A stretch of 43,201 bases of DNA from a virus, in the IMG/VR virus record IMGVR_UViG_3300030503_000156, positions 1-43,201 of that record; one strand, written 5' to 3'. How positions within the stretch are numbered: position 1 is the stretch's first letter; the number at the start of each line of letters is the position of its first letter. The position numbers were made by a program, and so were the translations under genes. Positions 31,344 through 37,152 of the stretch are shown here, one piece after another. A model generated the notes under the pieces. It was not told the origin of the DNA and did not search any database. It saw only the letters and a program-made list of their open reading frames with translations.

Positions 31344-31369
31344 GGTTGAGACACTGTAGTTATCGAAAC
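31344..31369 (+). repeat. leader element GGTTG-GACA-TGTAGTTATCGAAAC, copy 2
   Basis: GGTTGAGACACTGTAGTTAT followed by CGAAAC, 24 of 26 identical to 29694-29719. Ends 20 bases before the next start codon. Confidence 0.65.
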
Positions 31370-31389
31370 CAGACAACGAAAGAAACGAA

Positions 31390-31572
31390 ATGGGCGCACC
31401 TAGACCACTGACGTCCGAACTGATCGCAGAGATCGCCGAACACGCCGAAGCCAGCGGTGCCGATCTCAACGACATGATCCGCGCCTATCGACTCGGCGGA
31501 ATGGATGCCGTTGTGAGCCACGGTTCCTTTGTGTCGATGCTGCCAATGCTTACCTTTAGGGCCAAATTATGA
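31390..31572 (+). CDS. small hypothetical protein
   Basis: 60 aa, helical N-terminal part (LTSELIAEIAEHAEASGADL) and hydrophobic end. ATGA overlap with the next gene. Unrecognised. Confidence 0.6.
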   Translation: MGAPRPLTSELIAEIAEHAEASGADLNDMIRAYRLGGMDAVVSHGSFVSMLPMLTFRAKL

Positions 31573-31901
31573 CCAACGAACAACGCATTGAACTTGAACG
31601 GAAGATCGTTCGCCACCTGATCCGTGCCGCCAAAGAGGCCGGATGGAACGTCTGCAAAGTGGACGACGGCGGCGATGAACTGGTAACTGTCCGCAATGAG
31701 ACTGAGGCGATGGATGCAATCTTCGCCGTCGACGAATCACGCCTGAAGTTCACCAACGGCACAGTCAATCACACCGTCCTGATCGTCGGCGGCAACGGCA
31801 TCGACATCATCGCGGATCACTCCTATGTCGACGGTGACGCCGACGGCTTTGAGGCATTGATGAACAGGGTTGCCGCATACGTGGAAACACTGGACGAATA
31901 A
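31569..31901 (+). CDS. conserved hypothetical protein
   Basis: 110 aa. IVRHLIRAAKEAGWNVCKVDDG, AMDAIFAVDES and VLIVGGNGIDIIADHS follow a pattern known to me from phage and plasmid proteins with no assigned function. Start overlaps the upstream stop. Confidence 0.68.
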   Translation: MTNEQRIELERKIVRHLIRAAKEAGWNVCKVDDGGDELVTVRNETEAMDAIFAVDESRLKFTNGTVNHTVLIVGGNGIDIIADHSYVDGDADGFEALMNRVAAYVETLDE

Positions 31902-31919
31902 TTGAATAGGAGAAGCAAC

Positions 31920-32093
31920 GTGGGAAAAATTGAAGTCAACAGTTACCTTTTCACCATGATGGCGATTGGCGCCATTGTTTTCTGGGGCGTGGTTGCCGTC
32001 TTCATCGGCGACATTCTTTGGTGGATTGTGCGCGCCGAAGTGATGCAGATCCACGCACGTATCGCCAACTGGCGTGATCGGAACAAGGTATGA
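31920..32093 (+). CDS. small single-pass membrane protein
   Basis: 57 aa from a GTG with AGGAG eight bases upstream. Residues 10-35 (YLFTMMAIGAIVFWGVVAVF and on) form a membrane helix, followed by a basic amphipathic tail (HARIANWRDRNK). ATGA overlap downstream. Confidence 0.62.
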   Translation: MGKIEVNSYLFTMMAIGAIVFWGVVAVFIGDILWWIVRAEVMQIHARIANWRDRNKV

Positions 32094-32446
32094 AAATCAA
32101 CACTCACTACTTCAGCCAACATATCAAGAAGTATCGCAGGCTGACAAAAAGCGAACAGCGCAAGGTGGACAGGCAGATTGAACATTTTGGCGCCTTGTAC
32201 AATTTCGCTCCAACCGCCCGCCAGGCAAAACAGGTGATCCAGGAACGCCTGAACTATCTGGAACAGAACCGGATCTCGGAGACGATCTACGGCTTTTTCA
32301 CCGAAATCTATGAGGTGGAGATTCACGCCGAAGGCAAGTCGAAAGAAGAGCAGGACGCGGCGCTACAACAGGCGCTCGCCGAACACCGGGCAGGCAAGTC
32401 GGTTGCGCTGTACACATCCAATCTGAGTAGTCAAAACGATAAGTAA
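32090..32446 (+). CDS. helical hypothetical protein
   Basis: 118 aa. Basic N-terminal helices (FSQHIKKYRRLTKSEQRKVD), then an acidic C-terminal helix. Unrecognised. Last gene before a strong terminator. Confidence 0.62.
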   Translation: MKINTHYFSQHIKKYRRLTKSEQRKVDRQIEHFGALYNFAPTARQAKQVIQERLNYLEQNRISETIYGFFTEIYEVEIHAEGKSKEEQDAALQQALAEHRAGKSVALYTSNLSSQNDK

Positions 32447-32453
32447 GTTAACA

Positions 32454-32479
32454 AAAAGGCATGAGCGTTTATGCCTTTT
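32454..32479. terminator. bidirectional terminator
   Basis: Perfect 9-bp stem AAAAGGCAT / ATGCCTTTT with an 8-base loop; A-run and T-run on opposite sides would let it work on both strands. Ends the operon from 27.4 kb. Confidence 0.85.
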
Positions 32480-32582
32480 CCATCGATTCGTAAATCCTCG
32501 GATAACTAATTGATTATAAACAACATTCTTCCAAGAAACGCGCATCCACTGCACAAATACTGCACGTCCCTTTGAGACCGAA

Positions 32583-32708
32583 ATGAGCGTTTTTAAACCT
32601 GATAACGCTGAGCTACCGCAAGCGCACCAGATCACACCAGAAACGACGAACGCATGCAAGACGAACCGAACCGACTCAAACAAACAGAACCGCTCAAAAC
32701 GTCTTTAA
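32583..32708 (+). CDS. possible 41-residue protein
   Basis: MSVFKPDNAELPQAHQITP followed by a basic, Asn/Thr-rich tail. A weak GAGA site lies before the ATG. It overlaps the next open frame by 55 bases, so at most one of the two may be real. Confidence 0.35.
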   Translation: MSVFKPDNAELPQAHQITPETTNACKTNRTDSNKQNRSKRL

Positions 32709-32803
32709 ACGCATTTGGCAACATACCGCGAATTCGACCAAAGCCATACCTACCTTGCGACAATGAACTATCAAACCATGAAAGGGAAAACAATGCAGCC
32801 TGA
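32654..32803 (+). CDS. possible 49-residue protein
   Basis: MQDEPNRLKQTEPLKTSLNA followed by FGNIPRIRPKPYLPCDNE. It overlaps the following gene start by 11 bases. The composition looks protein-like but there is no ribosome binding site. Confidence 0.35.
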   Translation: MQDEPNRLKQTEPLKTSLNAFGNIPRIRPKPYLPCDNELSNHERENNAA

Positions 32804-33089
32804 CCCAGAGCAAATCAGAATCGCCGATAACATGAACCGGGAATACCCAGGCATGAGCAGAGAGGATGCGCTGAATCGCGCAAGCCAAATCCTGACCGGT
32901 ATTGCAAACCGAGCAAAAGGAATCCTAGAGCCTGATCGCCCGAATCCGTATCAAACAGCTATACCGCCGAAGAAGAACACGCCAGAGCAAACACCGATCA
33001 GAACCAATCCGGCCAGAGCTACTGTCGGTGCCAAAGACCTGTACCAACAAGGTATGATTGAAGCATTGAACCGATCAGGAGAGAAGTAA
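32793..33089 (+). CDS. hypothetical protein
   Basis: 98 aa. MNREYPGMSREDALNRASQI is a helical start, then a Pro/Thr-rich linker and a short C-terminal helix (AKDLYQQGMIEAL). AAAGGG sits before the ATG at 32793. Unrecognised; adjacent to the candidate origin. Confidence 0.6.
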   Translation: MQPDPEQIRIADNMNREYPGMSREDALNRASQILTGIANRAKGILEPDRPNPYQTAIPPKKNTPEQTPIRTNPARATVGAKDLYQQGMIEALNRSGEK

Positions 33090-33335
33090 ATGCAAGACGA
33101 ACAAGATGAACCAGGAACACCACTACCGGAAGAGTTCACAGACCTGGCCGACCTACGTGAACGATTGAAGAAAGCAGGCATGCTGATTACCGACGCTATG
33201 GAAGCTAAAGAGCGGGAAACCGAACAGCAAGAGACACAGGCAGAAGAGATCAACGACTTCCTGACCCGCGTAACACCAAAGGAAGAACCAATCGTCATAC
33301 CGTCGTTCAGGATCAAAACAGGGAGACTTGAATAG
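33090..33335 (+). CDS. acidic helical protein
   Basis: 81 aa, strongly acidic (DEQDEPGTPLPEEF, KERETEQQETQAEE), coiled-coil-like in the middle. AGGAGAG overlaps the upstream stop region. Unrecognised; probably co-expressed with the previous gene. Confidence 0.6.
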   Translation: MQDEQDEPGTPLPEEFTDLADLRERLKKAGMLITDAMEAKERETEQQETQAEEINDFLTRVTPKEEPIVIPSFRIKTGRLE

Positions 33336-33701
33336 AGGGATATACGGGAGGGAAGATGCAAGGGGAAAGCGAGCGCCGGCGAGCGTGATTGCGTAGGGCT
33401 AGTCCTTGATCGGCAGGCCAGGCAATGAGAGATATGCGGGAGGGGAGGGCGCCTGGTGGGAGTGGGTATAAGTATGGGGAAAATAGGCGAGCGTGGTCGG
33501 CTTGTTCTTCGGCGCCTTCCTCCCAACTCTACTTACACATCACGCTCGGCAAGCCTCGCTCAACCACCCACCGCATCGATCGATCCTGCCACCCGCCAAA
33601 AACGCTCACGCTCACATCGCCGGCACAAATCACGTCTTACACATTGATTATAGTCGGCATCAGGCTACCCAGAAATCATTATTTACAGAAAGACAGAATT
33701 C
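33335..33701. other. intergenic block with purine-to-pyrimidine switch
   Basis: No supportable gene. The plus strand is purine-rich to about 33490, then pyrimidine-rich from about 33510. A direct repeat, GAGGGATATACGGGAGGG at 33335 and GAGAGATATGCGGGAGGG at 33427, lies in the first half. Together with the repeats at 33842 it may be part of an origin. Confidence 0.5.
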
Positions 33702-33842
33702 ATGGAAAAGCTCAAAATCGCCATTCCGCGACGCAAACGACGTGCCGGCGTGATGCCGACCAAGACCGAGCGCGACAAGTCGAAGGATCATCAGCGGTTG
33801 GGGAAACACAAGCAGAAACCGGATCACTTGAGGCAGGACTGA
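33702..33842 (+). CDS. 46-residue very basic protein
   Basis: MEKLKIAIPRRKRRAGV, then KTERDKSKDHQRLGKHKQK. Net charge is strongly positive, suggesting nucleic-acid binding. AGAAAGA before the ATG is a weak site; TTTACAGAAA upstream matches the leader family of 14133. Its stop codon touches the first iteron-like repeat. Confidence 0.52.
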   Translation: MEKLKIAIPRRKRRAGVMPTKTERDKSKDHQRLGKHKQKPDHLRQD

Positions 33843-33911
33843 CTTGGGGCCGGAGCCTGCTCGACTTGGGGTTACATCGACTTGGGGCCGGTTTGGTGTA
33901 CTTGGGGCCGG
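33842..33911 (+). repeat. four 12-bp direct repeats (iteron-like)
   Basis: ACTTGGGGCCGG at 33842, 33880 and 33900, and ACTTGGGGTTAC at 33864. Spacings are 22, 16 and 20 bp, near two helical turns. An inverted CCCCAAGT lies at 33987-33994. This is the layout of an iteron-type replication origin. Confidence 0.7.
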
Positions 33912-34229
33912 AGGCTCTATCATAAAGTCTTATTAAAACCTTTAAACCTATTACTACTTACTTATTAAGGCGAAAGTATAAGATTCCCCCAAGTGATTTT
34001 CACCCCAACAATAGCGCGGCTCCAAGGCAACGACGGCGCCAGGCTTTTCATAAATTTCACGTACAGGCGGATCGACTCAAGCGGGCCTGCACGCGCTCCT
34101 CGGCGATTCACCGCTAGGCAGATACCGGAATCGTGCCGGGGCGACCGTCAGGCTGCTGAAATCAAGCCGAACCGGTGCCAAGACGCGATAGCTATACTGT
34201 CTTCACTCAAACAACACGCGACGACCATC
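33842..34229. other. candidate replication origin region
   Basis: No gene in this stretch. It holds the iteron-like repeats, then an AT-rich tract (33915-33985) with TTATTAAAACCTTTAAACC, a half-copy of the palindromic box on the minus strand (TAAGTAAGTAGTAA, 33951-33964) and the inverted repeat unit. The rest to 34229 shows nothing clear apart from TATACT at about 34193, a possible -10 for the next gene. The Rep protein is not identified. Confidence 0.55.
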
Positions 34230-34430
34230 ATGAAGCCACTTCTGCTCACCATCTTGATACTGACAACCGGATCGGCATTTGCACGCGGCGGCCATTCAAC
34301 ATTACCAGGCGCCAAAATCGATGTCGTCCGATCCGACGCCGCAGTCAAGCATGCGGAATCGATCAGGAAGACGCGTCGTCAGGAAGAGCGCAATGAAAAG
34401 CGTCTTGAGAAGCTATTTGCCGCCCATTGA
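34230..34430 (+). CDS. small secreted protein
   Basis: 66 aa. A signal peptide (MKPLLLTILILTTGSAFA, cleavage after residue 18) is followed by a soluble basic helix (ESIRKTRRQEERNEKRLEKL). No lipobox, so it is probably a periplasmic protein. Function unknown. The ribosome binding site is weak. Confidence 0.62.
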   Translation: MKPLLLTILILTTGSAFARGGHSTLPGAKIDVVRSDAAVKHAESIRKTRRQEERNEKRLEKLFAAH

Positions 34431-34432
34431 CA

Positions 34433-34451
34433 TAAGTCACTACTTACTTTA
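34433..34451. promoter_or_regulatory. palindromic box 13 (variant)
   Basis: TAAGTCACTACTTACTTTA, a weaker copy; its minus strand reads AAAGTAAGTAGTGACTTA, close to box 6. Followed by the hairpin TATTGCCG / CGGCAATA (34453-34472). Confidence 0.55.
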
Positions 34452-34537
34452 GTATTGCCGGTCACGGCAATATGACGTAAACGGCGAGATGAAACAAGCC
34501 ACTTTGCAGCCTACATCAAACCATCAAACTTCAATTA

Positions 34538-34555
34538 CTGCATCGGGTGATGCAG
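34538..34555 (+). repeat. leader hairpin CTGCATC-GGGT-GATGCAG, copy 1
   Basis: Seven-bp perfect stem with a 4-base loop, followed by ACAACCAGA. The same element (CTGTATC-GCGT-GATGCAG, then ACAACGAGA) precedes the gene at 35860. Each ends about 20-25 bases before a start codon. Confidence 0.65.
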
Positions 34556-34577
34556 ACAACCAGACAGGGAAGACATT

Positions 34578-34718
34578 ATGAGTGCAATTGACATCGCCTA
34601 CTACCGTAAGAAGATCAAGCAAATGGGCCGCTGGATTGGCGCGCGCTATTTGCGCAACAAGGGCATTTCGTTCGAGCAAGCCTATTTCATCATGTTCAAC
34701 TGCCGGCCGAGGTATTAA
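34578..34718 (+). CDS. 46-residue basic protein
   Basis: MSAIDIAYYRKKIKQMGRW, then an Arg/Tyr-rich part ending NCRPRY. AGGGAAG before the ATG. Two bases precede the next gene start. Unrecognised. Confidence 0.58.
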   Translation: MSAIDIAYYRKKIKQMGRWIGARYLRNKGISFEQAYFIMFNCRPRY

Positions 34719-34720
34719 TC

Positions 34721-34906
34721 ATGGCGCATCAGCTCTATCAACTCTACGCGGTGGCGTTTTATGTCGTTGGCGCCTTCGTATTGGCAGCAATTCCGGTCGG
34801 CGCCGTCTATGGCCTGGATTGGTGTCACCGGAATGGCAAGTTCGGTCTCGGCTGCCGGACGTTGGCTCGCATCACAAGGATGGCCTCAGTTCGCCATTAT
34901 CCATAA
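34721..34906 (+). CDS. small membrane protein
   Basis: 61 aa. Hydrophobic residues 5-30 (LYQLYAVAFYVVGAFVLAAI) form one membrane helix; the tail is basic (RTLARITRMASVRH). Its stop codon is part of palindromic box 14. Confidence 0.6.
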   Translation: MAHQLYQLYAVAFYVVGAFVLAAIPVGAVYGLDWCHRNGKFGLGCRTLARITRMASVRHYP

Positions 34907-34921
34907 GTCATGGGTGAGTTA
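34904..34921. promoter_or_regulatory. 18-bp palindromic box 14
   Basis: TAAGTCATGGGTGAGTTA, starting on the stop codon of the membrane-protein gene. A hairpin begins on its last base. Confidence 0.68.
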
Positions 34922-34939
34922 AGCCGGCTGTGCCGGCTT
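34921..34939 (+). terminator. hairpin AAGCCGGC-TGT-GCCGGCTT
   Basis: Perfect 8-bp stem with a 3-base loop, followed by CTCGTT. Probable terminator, although the T-run is poor. Confidence 0.6.
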
Positions 34940-35227
34940 CTCGTTGCCCGTGAGCTTTCCTCGGAATTGAAAACAGGAGTCCTAAATCGCCAGGCCAGCC
35001 TAACGCTAGCGCTGCATAGCGCTGAAGTGTTGGAGCGCTATAGCGCTGTAGCGTTTTAGTGTTAAAGCGCCACAGAAACACAGATCCACGGATTTCATCA
35101 TTCCTACATTTGACCTTCGGTCTTCTGCGAATCAGCCTGCCGCCGATCACTGCTGCCTGGCATGGGTCTTCATACTTGAATCTATCGCAACTGATTGCGA
35201 ATTAATTAACTCTTCAAGGAGAACATC
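34940..35227. other. repeat-rich intergenic region
   Basis: With the box and hairpin above, this is a 321-base gene-free stretch. AGCGCT occurs four times within 40 bases (35008, 35018, 35034, 35042) and again at 35513. A palindrome TCGCAA-CTGA-TTGCGA follows near 35188-35203, just before the next gene. No protein frame is convincing. Confidence 0.5.
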
Positions 35228-35455
35228 ATGTTTCATGCCTCAGTAGTCAATTCCATCAATGCTCACTTTGCCAATGCTGCAAAATCGTTTCACGCCGTCC
35301 AATCGATCGCCGTTCCAGCAACACCGGCTGACGACACCTATCTGTCCGACTATGACCCGATCGGCTACGACCACTTCCAGGAGCGCGCCGAGGTCGACAT
35401 GCTGCGCGGCCGTCCACGTCATGCCAGGTCGATCCTGATGGATAGTGGCTCGTAA
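35228..35455 (+). CDS. small hypothetical protein
   Basis: 75 aa. MFHASVVNSINAHFANAA, then SDYDPIGYDHFQERAEVDML. AAGGAG before the ATG. Unrecognised. Stands alone between two long gene-free regions, so it is likely controlled separately. Confidence 0.6.
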   Translation: MFHASVVNSINAHFANAAKSFHAVQSIAVPATPADDTYLSDYDPIGYDHFQERAEVDMLRGRPRHARSILMDSGS

Positions 35456-35482
35456 TAGCGCAACGCTGCCGGTAACGCCTAA

Positions 35483-35504
35483 AAGCCGCCTATTCAGGCG
35501 GCTT
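35483..35504 (+). terminator. hairpin AAGCCGCC / GGCGGCTT
   Basis: Perfect 8-bp stem with a 6-base loop, 27 bases after the stop codon; no real T-run. Probable terminator. Confidence 0.6.
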
Positions 35505-35859
35505 AGTCATTAGCGCTGGAGCCTATGTGGCGCCAACCTTATCAGGAGTGGCATTCCTGCACACATAAGGCGGTTTGGTCAGTTCGGCATCAAGCGCTCG
35601 GATCGGCGCCTAAATGCGTCAAATCCTAGGATCGGTCGAAAATCCTCGGAATCGCCTACTGATATGAATGTGCAGGCGTGCATGTGCGAATATCATGCTT
35701 TTATTTGGAGCGTCAAGTGATTTTTACGTGTCCGCGTTAAAACAACATGCAAAAATAAATCACACAAAAGCATGAAAACATATTGCATGAGAAAATAAAG
35801 CATGAGACTATGTGTCTACTGTATCGCGTGATGCAGACAACGAGATAAGAAAGCAAATC
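35505..35859. other. gene-free region with a long hairpin and three repeat families
   Basis: Contains a bulged hairpin (35537-35570: CCTTAT-CAGGA paired with TCCTG and ATAAGG); two AAATCCTNGGAW words (35621, 35640; a third at 32492); and an AT-rich part (35695-35812) with repeated GCATGA next to A/T runs. The second leader hairpin (35819-35836) precedes the gene at 35860. No coding frame is supported before that gene. Confidence 0.5.
35819..35836 (+). repeat. leader hairpin CTGTATC-GCGT-GATGCAG, copy 2
   Basis: Second copy of the element at 34538; the stem has one G-T pair. The shared block extends from TACTG to ACAAC-AGA. Confidence 0.65.
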
Positions 35860-36642
35860 ATGACAACATCGACAACTAAAGCGCTGAGTGAAAAACAAAT
35901 CGCCGCAAACGTAAAACGCGCCGCGACACTCGCAGCGAAGAAACTTGTAAAAGAGCAAGAAATCGCAACACTTGCCGCGCTCGAAGCATTGGTTCAACCT
36001 GAAACACTAGCAGCAATCGAACCTGAAGCGATTGAAGCAATCGCTGAAGAAACAAGCGAAGAAAAGCCCGGTTTTTGCGCTAAGTGGTTGATGGTCTTGA
36101 ATTCGCGTATCGCTGAAGTGTATAGCAAGGACACAGAAAACGTGATTAAGTACATCACGAAATCGAGTGTTGCAATTGACAACACTGCATCAAAGCCACA
36201 CTTTGCTGAAATCGCACGCACTATCATTGTTAAGTCACGTAATGCAGACAACAAAACAAACAAACGCGATTTTGTTGCCGTCAAAGTGCTGGTGAAAGTC
36301 GCACATATCATGTGCGCGCTCGGCCAAGGTTTGAAAAGCGAAATTGACAATCACACACAGATTATCGGCCACCAATTGCGCAAATTGATTTACTTGACGG
36401 CAATAACTGCAAAGGTAATTCAATGCAAACGCATTGTGTATGATGAAATGGATACAGTGCAACAAATCGACCTGAAACACACTGCGAACTACCGGGAGGG
36501 TACAGTATCAACACAGGTATCTAGTTCGCGCCAGGCTCTTGATATTCTCGGTATTTGCTCAATCGTCAAAGGCAAGAAAGATGATGTTATCTCATTGCAA
36601 GAGAACGATCGCCGCAATGATTTTGTTGCATTGTTCGCATAA
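35860..36642 (+). CDS. AT-rich orphan gene, function unknown
   Basis: 260 aa. Base composition is clearly lower in GC than its neighbours, suggesting recent transfer. Residues 1-75 are a charged, Ala/Lys/Glu-rich helical region; 75-200 are a helical basic domain (AEIARTIIVKSRNADNKTNK, VAVKVLVKVAHIM); the C-terminus has TQVSSSRQALDILGICSIV. There is no recognised motif. The AT-rich repeats upstream and the nearby candidate origin make a replication or DNA-binding role worth testing, but this is inference. Its stop codon overlaps box 15. Confidence 0.68.
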   Translation: MTTSTTKALSEKQIAANVKRAATLAAKKLVKEQEIATLAALEALVQPETLAAIEPEAIEAIAEETSEEKPGFCAKWLMVLNSRIAEVYSKDTENVIKYITKSSVAIDNTASKPHFAEIARTIIVKSRNADNKTNKRDFVAVKVLVKVAHIMCALGQGLKSEIDNHTQIIGHQLRKLIYLTAITAKVIQCKRIVYDEMDTVQQIDLKHTANYREGTVSTQVSSSRQALDILGICSIVKGKKDDVISLQENDRRNDFVALFA

Positions 36643-36657
36643 GTCACGACTGAGTTA
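36640..36657. promoter_or_regulatory. 18-bp palindromic box 15
   Basis: TAAGTCACGACTGAGTTA, starting on the stop codon of the orphan gene. Followed two bases later by a hairpin. Confidence 0.68.
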
Positions 36658-36658
36658 A

Positions 36659-36680
36659 GCAAGCGGGTAAAACCGCTTGC
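36659..36680 (+). terminator. hairpin GCAAGCGG / CCGCTTGC
   Basis: Perfect 8-bp stem, 6-base loop, no T-run. Probable terminator or mRNA-stabilising end. Confidence 0.6.
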
Positions 36681-36711
36681 AATCAATCAAATCACTATAG
36701 GTTATACCATC

Positions 36712-36888
36712 ATGTCAGATTTTTACTTTGTCGCGCTAATCGAAGTTTTAAACGAATCGCAAGACCATGCAAACGTATTGCGAGCGCGCGAACAGATCAA
36801 AGCGAACCGGGTGGAGGCGATCAAGCGCGCACAGATCAAGCAAAAAGAATATCTTCAAAGAGATTTCACAGTCATCGATAAGAAGTAA
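36712..36888 (+). CDS. 58-residue helical protein
   Basis: MSDFYFVALIEVLNESQDH, then a basic helix (KANRVEAIKRAQIKQKEY). No clear ribosome binding site. It shares the lower GC style of the previous gene only at its start. Unrecognised. Confidence 0.5.
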   Translation: MSDFYFVALIEVLNESQDHANVLRAREQIKANRVEAIKRAQIKQKEYLQRDFTVIDKK

Positions 36889-36908
36889 CAAAACAATGTC
36901 AAGTGAGA

Positions 36909-36926
36909 TAAATCATTAGTGACTTA
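36909..36926. promoter_or_regulatory. 18-bp palindromic box 16
   Basis: TAAATCATTAGTGACTTA with TATACG at the -10 offset (36925-36930). Upstream of the structured region and the pilin-like lipoprotein. Confidence 0.68.
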
Positions 36927-36950
36927 TACGCAACGCTTGACAGGTTGAAT

Positions 36951-37025
36951 GAGGAAAGGGCTTGACGGGGCAGAGGAATGAAAGTCCTAGAAGGATTCAG
37001 GCCCCTTGGTGGCCCTGCCTTCCTC
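36951..37025 (+). ncRNA. candidate structured RNA or leader
   Basis: GAGGAA and GGCAG (36951-36956, 36969-36973) pair with CTGCC and TTCCTC (37015-37025). Inside are AGGA/TCCT and GGCC/GGCC hairpins, and GGGGC could alternatively pair with GCCCC (37001-37005). It follows a box and -10-like hexamer. It could be a small RNA or a long 5' leader of the lipoprotein gene. Confidence 0.4.
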
Positions 37026-37152
37026 GTTCCGACCCTGGAAATGAGACCCTTATAGAAATTCCGGGAAAATCCGCCGGAGACTCCTTATAGATTCTTGCCG
37101 CGTGCTAACATCTATCCGCGCTTTGCTCACTGACCCGCAGCCACGGAGAAAA

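Noticed and set aside
32090-32450. Another palindromic box at TAAGTAAGTTAAC (about 32440) and one at TAAGTAATAATG (about 42682)
   Set aside because: Only the left half matches; the invariant TGA of the right half is missing or shifted.
33842-33911. CRISPR array
   Set aside because: Repeats are only 12 bp with 4-10 bp between them, and no cas gene is present. Iteron-type repeats explain them better.
33425-33925. Long open frame through the purine/pyrimidine block and the iteron-like repeats
   Set aside because: No ribosome binding site; low-complexity, Arg/Ser-rich product; it overlaps a better small gene at 33702 and encodes the repeats only by chance.
34908-35150. Minus-strand frame across the AGCGCT cluster
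   Set aside because: Product is repetitive and Arg-rich because of the repeats; no ribosome binding site.
36693-36701. CACTATAGG, identical to the core of the T7 promoter
   Set aside because: Only nine bases match and the upstream specificity part of the T7 promoter is absent. No T7-like polymerase gene is visible, so chance is the best explanation.
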